NCBI RefSeq assembly: GCF_013248975.1
Contig: NZ_JABRWH010000001.1
Span: 4,174,001-4,238,000 of the forward strand
DNA length: 64,000 nt
Direction of reading: 5' to 3'
Origin: Neobacillus endophyticus
GTDB lineage: Bacteria; Bacillota; Bacilli; Bacillales; Cytobacillaceae
The position numbers were made by a program, and so were the translations under genes. The notes beneath the pieces are model-generated. The model saw only the letters and a program-made list of their open reading frames with translations. It did no database searches and was not told where the DNA came from. Of this stretch, positions 9,904-18,872 are shown one piece after another. The first letter of the stretch is position 1; each line of letters begins with the position of its first letter.

Positions 9904-9980
<77 letters not shown>

Positions 9981-9984
9981 AATT

Positions 9985-10058
9985 TGGAGCGGGTGATGGG
10001 AATCGAACCCACAACAACAGCTTGGAAGGCTGTGGTTTTACCACTAAACTACACCCGC
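9985..10058 (-). tRNA. tRNA-Gly (UCC)
   Basis: Complete cloverleaf, anticodon UCC in CTTCCAA, encoded CCA. Confidence 0.95.
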
Positions 10059-10073
10059 ACGAGATAAATGCTA

Positions 10074-10150
10074 TGGGGCGATTGAAGGGAATCGAACCCT
10101 CGAGTGCCAGAGCCACAATCTGGTGCGTTAACCACTTCGCCACAACCGCC
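10074..10150 (-). tRNA. tRNA-His (GUG)
   Basis: Anticodon GUG in TTGTGGC, with the extra 5' G (position -1) encoded as usual for tRNA-His, and CCA encoded. Confidence 0.95.
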
Positions 10151-10195
10151 ATATTATGAAATTATTATCGGTTTGTGACTAATCATTTAGTAAGA

Positions 10196-10272
10196 TGGCG
10201 GTCTGGACGGGACTCGAACCCGCGACCTCCTGCGTGACAGGCAGGCATTCTAACCAACTGAACTACCAGACC
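10196..10272 (-). tRNA. tRNA-Asp (GUC)
   Basis: Complete cloverleaf, anticodon GUC in CTGTCAC, encoded CCA. Confidence 0.96.
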
Positions 10273-10292
10273 ATTATGTTTAATAACTTATA

Positions 10293-10385
10293 TGGCGGAG
10301 GAAGAGGGATTCGAACCCCCGCGCGGTTTAACCCGCCTGTCGGTTTTCAAGACCGATCCCTTCAGCCAGACTTGGGTATTCCTCC
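10293..10385 (-). tRNA. tRNA-Ser (UGA)
   Basis: Class II tRNA with long variable arm, anticodon UGA in CTTGAAA, encoded CCA. Confidence 0.95.
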
Positions 10386-10453
10386 GAGTAACATGATATT
10401 GTTCTACTTTTTGTAATGAAAATTCATTTTATCCTAGTAGATTTTATCTAAAG

Positions 10454-10527
10454 TAGCGGCGGAGGGGATCGAACCCCCGACCTTACGGGTATGAACCGTA
10501 CGCTCTAGCCAGCTGAGCTACACCGCC
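10454..10527 (-). tRNA. tRNA-Met (CAU), elongator type
   Basis: Anticodon CAU in TTCATAC. The GGCGGTG acceptor start matches the Bacillus elongator tRNA-Met rather than the initiator. The discriminator A is followed by CTT, so CCA is not encoded and must be added after transcription. Confidence 0.93.
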
Positions 10528-10545
10528 AAATATTTAAATGTTTTA

Positions 10546-10621
10546 TGGTGGAGCCTAGCGGGATCGAACCGCTGACCTCCTGCGTGCAAAGCAGGCGCTC
10601 TCCCAGCTGAGCTAAGGCCCC
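10546..10621 (-). tRNA. tRNA-Ala (UGC)
   Basis: Anticodon UGC in TTTGCAC; the G3-U70 identity pair is present in the acceptor stem; CCA encoded. Confidence 0.96.
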
Positions 10622-10636
10622 GTTTAGTAAAATACA

Positions 10637-10712
10637 TGGTCGGGAAAAAGGATTCGAACCTGCGACCACTTGGTCCCAAACCAAGTGCTCTACCAAGCTG
10701 AGCTATTTCCCG
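10637..10712 (-). tRNA. tRNA-Pro (UGG), 3' part defective
   Basis: Anticodon UGG in TTTGGGA with normal D and anticodon arms. After the T-loop TTCGAAT only 11 nt (CCTTTTTCCCG) remain before the discriminator, where 12 are needed for the 5-bp T stem and the 7-bp acceptor. One nucleotide is missing, and the T stem keeps only about three good pairs. The missing base lies in an A5 run on the plus strand, so a sequencing error is possible; otherwise the gene is probably impaired. Confidence 0.85.
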
Positions 10713-10726
10713 TAATGGGACTTTAA

Positions 10727-10803
<77 letters not shown>

Positions 10804-10816
10804 TTCATTCAGTTTG

Positions 10817-10905
10817 TGGTGCCGAGGACCGGAATCGAACCGGTACGGTAGTCACCTACCGCAGGATTTTAAGTCCTGTGCGTCTGCCAGTTCCGCCACC
10901 CCGGC
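10817..10905 (-). tRNA. tRNA-Leu (UAA)
   Basis: Class II tRNA, anticodon UAA in CTTAAAA, long variable arm, encoded CCA. Confidence 0.95.
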
Positions 10906-10909
10906 AATT

Positions 10910-10984
10910 TGGAGCGGAAGACGGGATTCGAACCCGCGACCCCCACCTTGGCAAGGTGGTGTTCTACCACTGAACTACTTCCGC
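10910..10984 (-). tRNA. tRNA-Gly (GCC)
   Basis: Complete cloverleaf, anticodon GCC in TTGCCAA, encoded CCA. Confidence 0.96.
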
Positions 10985-10996
10985 AAATTTATTTGA

Positions 10997-11078
10997 TGCG
11001 GGTGAAGGGAGTCGAACCCCCACGCCTTGCGGCGCCAGATCCTAAGTCTGGTGCGTCTGCCAATTCCGCCACACCCGC
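10997..11078 (-). tRNA. tRNA-Leu (UAG)
   Basis: Class II tRNA, anticodon UAG in CTTAGGA. The discriminator A is followed by TCAAAT, so CCA is not encoded. A broken relative with an internal duplication lies at 29218-29336. Confidence 0.94.
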
Positions 11079-11083
11079 ATTAA

Positions 11084-11159
<76 letters not shown>

Positions 11160-11209
11160 ATAATTTAATTAATATAAAAATTTTGACACGCTTGCCTTTT
11201 ACCGTCATC

Positions 11210-11248
11210 CCGACCTCAGTATGAACAAGCAAGAAGCTGCTTGGTCGG
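11210..11248. other. Inverted repeat / hairpin between tRNA-Thr and its fragment
   Basis: CCGACC ... CAAGCA-agaagc-TGCTTG directly abutting GGTCGG gives a nested 12-bp stem with a bulge. It lies in the 124-bp spacer between intact tRNA-Thr and the tRNA-Thr 5' fragment. Its function was not recognised. Confidence 0.5.
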
Positions 11249-11283
11249 TATGCTGTAGCGTATTCTGGAGGCGTATTCGATCG

Positions 11284-11310
11284 TGCTCTACCAATTGAGC
11301 TAAACCGGCA
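11284..11310 (-). pseudogene. tRNA-Thr 5' fragment
   Basis: These 27 nt are identical to the acceptor 5' strand, D-arm and following bases of the intact tRNA-Thr, at an offset of exactly 150 bp (11134-11160). The sequence then diverges with no anticodon or T arm. It is a remnant of duplication or recombination at the promoter-proximal end of the array. Confidence 0.85.
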
Positions 11311-11734
11311 AATAATTTTTTAAAATAATTAAGCGACTCGTTTATTTTATCATTTTAAAGATTATCCTGCAATAGGATTTTTCAAAAATTCGAGGCTGTA
11401 TTTCTTCGAATTTTGAATATTTCGTCACCATTTCTTAGCGACATGTTATATTTTATCGCATTTCTGTATTAATATCAAGGTTTAATTTCTTCCATTTCAT
11501 CTATTGAAAGCTACAAAACCTTTATTAACTTTATTTTCTTGAAGGAACTCTAATATAATAGCAAGGTGAGAAAGTATCTTCAATAAGCAACTTTTTTCCA
11601 TATAAATGATAATTTAAATGATGAACGTTTTCCATTTGTGTTCCTATATTTACTGTTTATTAGTTCAAATTAAGTTATAATTTAACTTAAGAAAGCGGCT
11701 ATTTAAAGCAAAAAAGTCTATTGGAGGGAAAATT
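11311..11734. other. Intergenic stretch upstream of tRNA array 1 and of the aminotransferase gene
   Basis: AT-rich, with divergent promoters expected. The only distinct structure is the palindrome at 11670-11690. No rRNA gene precedes the tRNA array, unlike most large Bacillus arrays. Confidence 0.6.
11670..11690. promoter_or_regulatory. Palindrome overlapping a probable -10 box of the aminotransferase gene
   Basis: TTAAGTTATAATTTAACTTAA is a near-perfect inverted repeat centred on TATAAT (11676-11681), about 50 bp before the aminotransferase start. A repressor bound here would cover the promoter. No good -35 box is visible (CTGTTT at 11653). Confidence 0.5.
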
Positions 11735-12895
11735 ATGTACCCAAATATCCTCAGACATCCTGGACCAACTCCTATCCCTAAAAGAGTACAGCTTGCTATG
11801 GCACAGGATATGATTAGTCATCGTACGGAAGAATTTGTTCGGTTATTTCAAGATACAACACAACGAGTGAAGCCAATATTCGGAACTAAGCAAGATATTT
11901 TACTTTTACCATCTGGTGGGACGGCTGCATTAGAAGCAGCGGCCATCAATACTGTTTCTCCCGGAGAAGAAATTGTAGTCATTACGGTTGGCGCTTTTGG
12001 TGATTATTTCGTCTCAATTTGCGAGAAAAACGGTTTTATCGTACATAAGCTTGAAAAGAACTGGGGCGAGGCTTGCACGGAAGAGGATCTTATGGAATTC
12101 CTGAAGCCTTTATCAAATATTAAAGCTGTTTTCGCTACTTATAATGAAACATCTACAGGTATTTTAAACCCAGTGGATAAATTGGCGGATATCGTACGAA
12201 CTTATACGGATGCCCTCTTTATTGTGGATGGTGTAAGCTGCATTGGCGGTGCGGTTGCTGAAATGGATCAATGGGGAATTGACATTTTAGTTACCGGTTC
12301 GCAAAAAGCGATGATGCTTCCTCCGGGGCTTGCATTTTTAGCAATTAGCGAAAGAGCATGGACGGTAATAGAAGCCAATCATACACCTGCCTTTTATTTA
12401 AATTTACTAAGCTATCGTGACTGGGCCGCCAAAGGAATGACACCGAACACCCCTTCTATATCACTTATAATGGGCCTTTCGGCTGTTTGTGATTTAATTG
12501 ACGAAGAAGGCGGTTTTTCGAAAACCGCTCAAAGACATGAATTAATGAAAAATATGGTGCGTGAAGCGATGAAGGCTCTTTCGATCGATTTATTGACGAA
12601 TGATGAGCATGCTTCCCCAACGATTACCGCGATTCGAACACCAGATGGTTTAGACCTTTCTTCTTTTCTCAGCCATTTGAAACAGAAATATCATCTTGAT
12701 TTTGCTGGCGGACTCGGTCATTTGCAAGGCAAAATTTTTAGATTTGGTCATATGGGCTTCTGCTTCCCAAGTGATATCCTTCAGGCAGTCTCCTTAATCG
12801 AAGCGGGATTACAGGACTTTTCTTATTTATTCGAACCTGGGTCAGCAGTAAAATCTGCACAAAATGTATTCTTAAATTCGTTAAGAAAAAGGTAA
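11735..12895 (+). CDS. Class V PLP aminotransferase (serine/alanine-glyoxylate type)
   Basis: A 386-residue fold-type I enzyme resembling alanine-glyoxylate, serine-pyruvate and (S)-ureidoglycine-glyoxylate aminotransferases. The N-terminal HPGPTPIPKRV substrate loop, PSGGTAALEAA phosphate-binding turn, Asp165 in IVDGVS and Schiff-base lysine Lys191 in TGSQKAMMLPPG are visible. It probably moves an amino group to or from glyoxylate or pyruvate in the cytoplasm. TTGGAGGG precedes the ATG. It is monocistronic between an operator-like promoter and a strong terminator. PucG-type activity is one option, but no purine-catabolism genes lie nearby. Confidence 0.88.
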   Translation: MYPNILRHPGPTPIPKRVQLAMAQDMISHRTEEFVRLFQDTTQRVKPIFGTKQDILLLPSGGTAALEAAAINTVSPGEEIVVITVGAFGDYFVSICEKNGFIVHKLEKNWGEACTEEDLMEFLKPLSNIKAVFATYNETSTGILNPVDKLADIVRTYTDALFIVDGVSCIGGAVAEMDQWGIDILVTGSQKAMMLPPGLAFLAISERAWTVIEANHTPAFYLNLLSYRDWAAKGMTPNTPSISLIMGLSAVCDLIDEEGGFSKTAQRHELMKNMVREAMKALSIDLLTNDEHASPTITAIRTPDGLDLSSFLSHLKQKYHLDFAGGLGHLQGKIFRFGHMGFCFPSDILQAVSLIEAGLQDFSYLFEPGSAVKSAQNVFLNSLRKR

Positions 12896-12926
12896 CAGTA
12901 ATCACTTGAAGACGTAGAAATAAAAT

Positions 12927-12960
12927 AAAGCCAGTTGCCTATTTAAAAGCAACTGGCTTT
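12927..12960. terminator. Bidirectional intrinsic terminator
   Basis: AAAGCCAGTTGC / GCAACTGGCTTT stem with A and T flanks, between the convergent aminotransferase and sugar-binding protein genes. Confidence 0.9.
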
Positions 12961-12972
12961 ATTCGTTATGTT

Positions 12973-14031
12973 TTACGGCTTAAATACATCGGCTTCTGAT
13001 AGGAAACCATCCTTTATAACGGTATCACGAATATTATTTTTCGTAATGACAACTGGTGTAAGGAATACTGAAGGAATATCCGCAGCACCATTGTTGATCG
13101 TTGTATCTGTCTGGACTTTTTCCCCTTTGGCAACCTGGATTGCCATTTCAGCAGATTTAGTTGCTAGTTCCTTAATCGATTTATAAATAGTCATCGTTTG
13201 TGTTCCTTTGAGGATTCGGCGAATAGCAGCCAACTCAGAATCCTGTCCAGAGACTGGAACTTTCCCTGCTAAACCTGCAGAAGTTAAGGCATCAATAACT
13301 CCGCCTGCAGTTCCGTCATTCGCAGCGACGACAGCATTTATCTTATTGCCGTTCTGTTTTAAAGCATTCATCATATTTTGTTGTGCGACTTTAGGGTCCC
13401 AATCTTTCGTGTATTGATCAAAGACTAGCTTTATTTTTCCTTGATCGATCAGAGGTTTTAGTACCTTCATTGCTCCTTGACGGAACAAGATGGCATTGTT
13501 ATCTGAATCCGCACCGCCAATATATGCAAAGTTTCCGCTTGAAACATTTTTTAATATTTCCGTTGCTTGCAGTTCTCCAACTTTCTCATTATCAAAGGAG
13601 ATATAATAATCGACCTTGGCATTTTTAATTAATCGGTCATACGAAATAACCTTTACTCCTGCTTTATGCGCGATGTCGACGATTTTCGCAGATATCACAG
13701 CATCATGCGGGACAACGACAAGAACATCGACACCTTCTGCAATCAGTAATTCAGCCTGTTTGATTTGAACGTCATCCAGCCCGTTCGCTGCTAATGTTTT
13801 TACCTGACCGCCTAACGCCTTTACCTGTTCCTCAAATAATGCTTTGTCTTTATACCATCTTTCATCTTTTAACGTATCAATCAAAAATCCAACATATGGT
13901 TTATGCTCATCCGCGGTAAATTTAAAGTGATTTACTTTTTCTACCTTTTTAGATGGTGAAGCAGAACACCCAGCTGCCACTACAACAGTCAGTATGATGA
14001 ATAACATATAAATTTTGTTGAGCACTTTCAC
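12973..14031 (-). CDS. Sugar-binding lipoprotein, XylF/periplasmic-binding-protein family
   Basis: Type I periplasmic-binding-protein fold. The signal peptide ends in a lipobox (VVVAAGCS), so it should be a lipid-anchored extracellular binding protein. The body (YVGFLIDTLKDERWYKD, VVVPHDAVISAKIVDIAHKAGVKVISYDRLI, VAANDGTAGGVIDAL) resembles D-xylose and ribose binding proteins. A GTG at 14031 is the likely start because AAAGGAGG lies 7 nt upstream; the ATG at 14049 overlaps that site. No ABC ATPase or permease is adjacent. The upstream neighbour, 25 bp away, is a chemoreceptor gene, so its main job is probably to present a sugar to that receptor. Confidence 0.85.
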   Translation of the reverse strand: MKVLNKIYMLFIILTVVVAAGCSASPSKKVEKVNHFKFTADEHKPYVGFLIDTLKDERWYKDKALFEEQVKALGGQVKTLAANGLDDVQIKQAELLIAEGVDVLVVVPHDAVISAKIVDIAHKAGVKVISYDRLIKNAKVDYYISFDNEKVGELQATEILKNVSSGNFAYIGGADSDNNAILFRQGAMKVLKPLIDQGKIKLVFDQYTKDWDPKVAQQNMMNALKQNGNKINAVVAANDGTAGGVIDALTSAGLAGKVPVSGQDSELAAIRRILKGTQTMTIYKSIKELATKSAEMAIQVAKGEKVQTDTTINNGAADIPSVFLTPVVITKNNIRDTVIKDGFLSEADVFKP

Positions 14032-14056
14032 TACGTTTCCTCCTTTCATTCTAAAC

Positions 14057-15763
14057 TTAAAGTTTAAATCTATTGATTAATCCGTTCAGTCTTTCTACCA
14101 TTTCCGTTAATCTTTGGGTACTTCCTGAAATCATATCAAGTGATGCAGCTTGCTGAACAACTGCTGCAGCAATTTCTTCAGAGGCTGCCGCTGATTCTTC
14201 TGTAATGGCCGCAATATCCACAATATTTTGATTCATTTCCTGGCTTGAGTGGTTGAATTTCACTAAAGTGGATGAAATCATTTTTACTCCGGAAGACATT
14301 TGGGAAACCTTCTCTTTGATTTCAGCAAATTGCTGCCCTGAGCTTTCAATTTGTGCACTACCCTTGCTGACCTCGTTATATCCATTCTGAAGGTTAGCAG
14401 CAATCTTCGATGTTTCTTCTTTAATAGTAAAAATAATGGACGTAATTCCTTCAACTGAATTGGAAACTTCCTCTGCAAGTTTTCGAACCTCTGTCGCTAC
14501 TACGGCAAAGCTCTTACCAGCCTCACCAGCTCGAGCTGCTTCGATTGAAGCGTTTAATGCCAGTAGATTCGTTTGATCGGCAATCGATTTGATTACACTA
14601 ATAATTTCTGTAATCGAATGGGTTTTGTTTTCTAAGCCCTGCACTAGGTCGACAGAATTATGCACCATGTTGTTGATTACTTGCATTTGATCCAATGAAT
14701 GTTTCATTTGCTGGTTCCCATCAACGGCAGCCTGCAATACTTCGTCTGAAAAGCGAACCAGCTGCTGGCCTTGTTCACTGGCGCTTTGTATATTTTCATT
14801 AAATTCCATTGTTTGTTCGGATATTTTAGTTGCGTTTTCAGATTGCATTCTGGAACCGTTTGCCATTTGCTCAATTGAAATGGCAATTTCTTGACTTCCC
14901 ATTTTTACTTCCTTAGATGATTCAAATAATGTACCAATTTGTTGATCCACATCTTTTGACACACTTGAAATTTCAGAGATCATCTCAAATAAACTTTGCC
15001 CCATGGCATTAATAGAGTTGGAAAGCTGACCGATTTCGTCTTTTCCTTGATATAATAAATCCTCATTGTTTAGTTCACCATTGGCAATATCATTACTTCT
15101 GAATACGATTTCGTTTAAATTTTTACTAATTCTTCTGCTCATAAAGAACAGTAGAATGAACGAAATAATAATGGAGCTAATTGCAGAAATGATGAGAATG
15201 ATAATAAGCTCACCAAGATTTGACTTCGCTGTATTCATTTTTGTTTGACTTATTTCAATTGCTGAATTTTTAAGCTTATCCCCGAGTTTTGCTGTTTCAT
15301 TTTTTAATTGATTCGCAGATTGTTGTAATTCCTTGTATTTATCAGTATTGATATCTTGTACCTTTGGAACAATCGTACTAAAAAAGTACTCATCCAGTTT
15401 GTTATTGTTATCAATCATTTGATTTAAGATTGTCAGCTGGTCGCTATTTAAATCTCCCCTTAATTTCTTTGCTGTGCTGACAAATTGTTTACTGTAATCA
15501 ATATATTCACTTAGATCCTTATCATCAGATAATAGAATATATTCTGGTACTAATAAATACTTCTCTTGAAACAGGGAAACAAGGTCTGACGAATAGGTTG
15601 ATACTTCATTTCTTTTAACTGCATCGTCCATATTGCCGCTTGTCTTATTAATGAATACACCTGTTACAATGATGGCGATTAAGAATGTAATCGTTATAAA
15701 TAAGAAGATAACGAAATACTTGCCGCCAATTTTGATGTTTGTCCATTGTAGTCCGCCCAACAA
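14057..15763 (-). CDS. Methyl-accepting chemotaxis protein
   Basis: About 568 residues. It has a short cytoplasmic start, TM1 (about 15-40), an extracytoplasmic four-helix-type sensor of about 140 residues, TM2 (about 183-208), a HAMP domain, and a coiled-coil signalling domain whose tip reads [21 protein letters not shown]. It controls CheA kinase in response to ligand. The longer ATG reading at 15784 has no ribosome site; AAGGAG at 15775-15770 points to TTG at 15763 (or 15760). It is followed within 25 bp by a sugar-binding lipoprotein gene, suggesting an operon in which the lipoprotein is the ligand-loaded partner of this receptor. Confidence 0.92.
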   Translation of the reverse strand: MLGGLQWTNIKIGGKYFVIFLFITITFLIAIIVTGVFINKTSGNMDDAVKRNEVSTYSSDLVSLFQEKYLLVPEYILLSDDKDLSEYIDYSKQFVSTAKKLRGDLNSDQLTILNQMIDNNNKLDEYFFSTIVPKVQDINTDKYKELQQSANQLKNETAKLGDKLKNSAIEISQTKMNTAKSNLGELIIILIISAISSIIISFILLFFMSRRISKNLNEIVFRSNDIANGELNNEDLLYQGKDEIGQLSNSINAMGQSLFEMISEISSVSKDVDQQIGTLFESSKEVKMGSQEIAISIEQMANGSRMQSENATKISEQTMEFNENIQSASEQGQQLVRFSDEVLQAAVDGNQQMKHSLDQMQVINNMVHNSVDLVQGLENKTHSITEIISVIKSIADQTNLLALNASIEAARAGEAGKSFAVVATEVRKLAEEVSNSVEGITSIIFTIKEETSKIAANLQNGYNEVSKGSAQIESSGQQFAEIKEKVSQMSSGVKMISSTLVKFNHSSQEMNQNIVDIAAITEESAAASEEIAAAVVQQAASLDMISGSTQRLTEMVERLNGLINRFKL

Positions 15764-15952
15764 TTCTCTCTCCTTCGTCTTCATAGATTGCGAAACTTGG
15801 TACTAGAAATAAGTCTTAAAATGGGAATAGCTTTAGTCCATTAAAGGGGATATATTATATATCGGTTGTTTATTGTATAAGTTTAGAGACGCAAGGAAAT
15901 TATTGTGAATAAATTCATAAAATAGTCACAATTCAAAAGTCCTATTAAAAAA

Positions 15953-15994
15953 ACTGTAAGGTTCATTCTATTTAAGAAGAAACCTTACAGTTTT
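15953..15994. terminator. Intrinsic terminator
   Basis: ACTGTAAGGTT / AACCTTACAGT stem with A and T flanks, immediately after the GNAT gene stop codon on the minus strand. Confidence 0.85.
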
Positions 15995-15997
15995 ATT

Positions 15998-16492
15998 CTA
16001 AGAATTACTCAAATTTTTCAACATATTGTACCAAATGACTCCGCCATGATTCGAGCTGGAAATTCCCTTATTGACATACCCGTGATTTTCATAAAATCCA
16101 ATTAGTTCTTCCTTGCATGTAAGAGTGACAGATTCTCGTTTATGGAGTTGCGCCTCATTTTCAAGGTGAGACAATAATGCAGCTGCAATCCCTCTTTTTT
16201 GAAAATCTGGAGACACAGCTAATCCCAATACGCTTTGATGACCACCAAGCGCCGGATTGACTTTAATTTCACTAAATAGATCATCCGTAATATATGGTTT
16301 TTCAATGACGGGGCCATTGATCAGGCCGACAATAACACCTTCTACTTCCGCCACCAGGAAACTATCGGAAATATATTGAATGCGCTTTTGAAAAGCATCT
16401 CTTGTTGCAGCTTCTTCCTTTCGAAAGCATAGATTTTCAATCATCACCAATTCAGGTAAATCTTCCAATTTAACTTTTCGTATTTTGACCAT
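15998..16492 (-). CDS. GNAT-family N-acetyltransferase (AANAT-like)
   Basis: A 164-residue GNAT. The acetyl-CoA loop is in LGLAVSPDFQKRGIAAALLSHL, followed by the β5-α4 segment ESVTLTCKEELIGFYENHGY. The fold and the ALGGHQSVLGLAV stretch resemble arylalkylamine acetyltransferase-like members; the acceptor is unknown. GGAGGGG 6 nt upstream of ATG 16492 fixes the start, 18 codons inside the longest frame. It stands alone and ends in its own terminator. Confidence 0.85.
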   Translation of the reverse strand: MVKIRKVKLEDLPELVMIENLCFRKEEAATRDAFQKRIQYISDSFLVAEVEGVIVGLINGPVIEKPYITDDLFSEIKVNPALGGHQSVLGLAVSPDFQKRGIAAALLSHLENEAQLHKRESVTLTCKEELIGFYENHGYVNKGISSSNHGGVIWYNMLKNLSNS

Positions 16493-16652
16493 GCGTAACC
16501 CCTCCAAAAAAGTCGGCATTTTTTCTTCGACAGCAAATGTTGTCATATTTTCACTATCATTTTAATGGAAAAATAATGATAAAGTCTCTACTTATTTTCC
16601 TATTAACATTTTAAGATTTCCTTAATACTTTATGATAAGGAGGGATTCTTAA

Positions 16653-17078
16653 ATGAAAATTTATTCCACTTCATATTTGTCTAAAGTCATATGTGCAGCT
16701 GTTTCTTTATTTTTTCTCTTTTCCATGTTTCATCTATATCAATTGCAAACTCTGACATCAGAAAACGTGGTGGTCTTTACGTTTTTTCTTACGCTTTGCT
16801 TTTTTCTATTTGTATACATGGATTCTCACTCAATTGAAATTGGAAGCGATTCGATTATTTATACTTGCTTTAACAAGAAAAGTTCTATGTTCTTTAATGA
16901 TATTCATAAAATTGAAATCACATATTTTCATCAAAATATTCGAACGATTTCACCGGTTTTGCATATTATTGGAAAAATGAATAAAATTGAAATTCCCTAC
17001 GGTCTTTTTGAAAGAAATTTTTTCGACATTCATCAGATGCTCCAACGAAAAGTCCCTCTAATAAAGAATAACAAATAA
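16653..17078 (+). CDS. Small membrane protein with PH-like C-terminal domain
   Basis: A 141-residue protein with two adjacent membrane helices (about 8-30 and 38-56) followed by a soluble part (SIEIGSDSIIYTCFNKKSSMFFNDIHKIEI...) whose strand pattern recalls bacterial PH-like (bPH) domains of YdbS-type proteins. The assignment to that fold is an inference from hydrophobic pattern and strand order. AAGGAGGG lies 9 nt before the ATG. No operon partner. Function is unknown. Confidence 0.7.
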   Translation: MKIYSTSYLSKVICAAVSLFFLFSMFHLYQLQTLTSENVVVFTFFLTLCFFLFVYMDSHSIEIGSDSIIYTCFNKKSSMFFNDIHKIEITYFHQNIRTISPVLHIIGKMNKIEIPYGLFERNFFDIHQMLQRKVPLIKNNK

Positions 17079-17304
17079 TTCACACTCAATAAGAAGACCA
17101 AAGCAGCCCTCATTTGCTGCTTTTTCCCATGTTTATTCGGCCCCTGCTAAGTCTTATTTATACGTTACTCTAAAACCTGTTTTGACCCTCATTTCTGTGT
17201 TCTTTTCCACATGAAATGGCCAAATTTGAATGGAAGGAAGCATTTTTTAAGTCAACATTTCATACATAAAAAAGGAAATGCCGAAAGTCTCAAGGAGGAC
17301 AGAC

Positions 17305-17562
17305 ATGATTCAACAATCAGTAAAAATCAATAATAAAGCAGGATTATATGCGAAGCCAGTTGATCAGTTAGTTAAAACAGCTTCAAGATTTAATGCGGAG
17401 ATCTTCATCACCTATAATGGCCGAAAAGTGAATGCAAAATCGGTATTGGGGGTTTTATCACTGGCCATACCGAAACAATCAGAAATCGTAATCGAAGTGT
17501 CTGGCGAGGATGAATCGGAGGCACTTCGTGAAGTGATGGATACGTTGCAGAATGCAGATTAG
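17305..17562 (+). CDS. HPr/Crh-like protein lacking the phosphorylatable histidine
   Basis: 85 residues, the size of HPr and Crh. The protein aligns throughout with B. subtilis Crh (starts MIQQSVKINNKAGLYAKP). The catalytic His15 of HPr is Tyr here (GLYAKPV against GIHARPA), and the adjacent Arg17 is Lys. The regulatory Ser46 is kept in NAKSVLGVLSLAI. It therefore cannot carry phosphate for the PTS through His15 but could be phosphorylated by HPr kinase and act with CcpA, as Crh does (Gln15 there). AAGGAGG precedes ATG 17305. It is monocistronic, with a strong terminator. Its role is inferred from the family. Confidence 0.88.
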   Translation: MIQQSVKINNKAGLYAKPVDQLVKTASRFNAEIFITYNGRKVNAKSVLGVLSLAIPKQSEIVIEVSGEDESEALREVMDTLQNAD

Positions 17563-17575
17563 ATTTTTGATATGC

Positions 17576-17607
17576 AAACAGGGTAACCGATCTTGGTTAC
17601 CCTGTTT
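17576..17607. terminator. Bidirectional intrinsic terminator
   Basis: AAACAGGGTAACC / GGTTACCCTGTTT perfect 13-bp stem between the convergent HPr-like and nitronate monooxygenase genes. Confidence 0.9.
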
Positions 17608-17623
17608 CTAGTTCTTCAAAACT

Positions 17624-18586
17624 TTATCCGATCAGTTGAAGCCTTTCTTTGGCAGCCACATACTCTTTATATAACTTTTCGACAAATTCACCTGTGTCCG
17701 TGATTTCATGAATCGCACCAATTCCCTGTCCAGCTCCCCAAATCTCCTTCCATGACTTTGGCTTTGCACCACCCGAAAAATTCATCTTTGATGGATCACT
17801 TTCCGGAAGCTCATTAGGATCCAAACCGGCTGCACGGATGGATGGAGCCAGGTAGTTCCCGTGAACACCGGTGAATAGATTACTATAAACAATATCATCA
17901 GATGTACAATCTACAATCGCTTGCTTATAGCCTTCTACCGCATTCGCTTCGTTTGTCGCGATAAATGGCGAGCCGATATAGGCAAAATCAGCTCCCATGG
18001 CTTGGGTTGCCAGGATGGCATCACCTGTGGCAATTGAGCCTGATAGTGCAAGCGGACCATTAAACCAACCACGAATTTCCTGAATTAACGCAAACGGGCT
18101 CTTAGTACCAGCATGTCCCCCAGCTCCGGCAGCTACAGCAATCAACCCATCTGCTCCCTTATCAATCGCCTTATGTGCGAATGTGTTATTAATCACATCA
18201 TGCATGACAATGCCTCCATAACTATGTATTTCGGCATTGACATCCTCCCGCGCACCAAGAGACGTGATAATGAGAGGAACTTTATACTTTTTACATAATT
18301 CCACATCATGTTCGAGTCGATCATTCGACTTGTGAACAATTTGATTAATCGCAAAAGGCGCAGCCGGTTTCTCAGGATGACTTGCATTATAAGAAGCAAG
18401 TTCCTCAGTGATTTCGGCGAGCCACTCGTCAAGTAATGAAGCAGGTCTGGCATTCAGCGCAGGCATGGAACCAACGATTCCGGCTTTACACTGGGCAATG
18501 ACCAGCTTTGGATTGCTAATGATAAACAGCGGTGCCCCAATAACAGGCAGTCTCAAACCTTTAAGTATTGATGGAATGTTTGACAT
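17624..18586 (-). CDS. Nitronate monooxygenase (2-nitropropane dioxygenase family)
   Basis: A 320-residue FMN TIM-barrel enzyme that oxidises alkyl nitronates such as propionate 3-nitronate to carbonyl compounds, nitrite and reduced oxygen species. Visible are the N-terminal LPVIGAPLFIISNPKL, the FMN phosphate loop VAAGAGGHAGTKSPFAL (about 150-165) with the His of GGHAG, LALSGSIATGDAILATQAMGADFAYIGS (about 178-205), and the C-terminal SWKEIWGAGQGIGAIHEI. GGGGGAA precedes the ATG. It appears to be a stand-alone detoxification gene. Confidence 0.9.
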   Translation of the reverse strand: MSNIPSILKGLRLPVIGAPLFIISNPKLVIAQCKAGIVGSMPALNARPASLLDEWLAEITEELASYNASHPEKPAAPFAINQIVHKSNDRLEHDVELCKKYKVPLIITSLGAREDVNAEIHSYGGIVMHDVINNTFAHKAIDKGADGLIAVAAGAGGHAGTKSPFALIQEIRGWFNGPLALSGSIATGDAILATQAMGADFAYIGSPFIATNEANAVEGYKQAIVDCTSDDIVYSNLFTGVHGNYLAPSIRAAGLDPNELPESDPSKMNFSGGAKPKSWKEIWGAGQGIGAIHEITDTGEFVEKLYKEYVAAKERLQLIG

Positions 18587-18831
18587 TTATTCAGTTCCCC
18601 CAATCAAATTTTCAATACAAATTTTTCCTGCTACTTAGATGTTTATTCAAGCAAAGAGTACATCAATTCACGTAAATACAAGCTGTTTTTTAGGATACTG
18701 GGCATTTTTGTGATCAAACGAAAAGCTTCAAAGGGAAGCGCTTTCATTAGAAACTCATCAATTTAATTCTACAAAAATAGAATAAAATCCTCTGAATGTT
18801 CCATTTTTTTCAGAAATACATAAATTGACAA

Positions 18832-18867
18832 AAAAGGGACAGCCAATTCGCAGGCTGCCCCTTTTAC
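18832..18867 (-). terminator. Intrinsic terminator of serA
   Basis: Minus-strand stem AAAAGGGgCAGCC / GGCTGtCCCTTTT with a T tail, 6 bp after the serA stop codon. Confidence 0.88.
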
Positions 18868-18872
18868 TTATA

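Noticed and set aside
11735..12895. serC (phosphoserine aminotransferase)
   Set aside because: Motifs fit the alanine/serine-glyoxylate branch of class V enzymes (HPGPTPIP, SQKAMMLPPG) rather than SerC, and it is not linked to serA.
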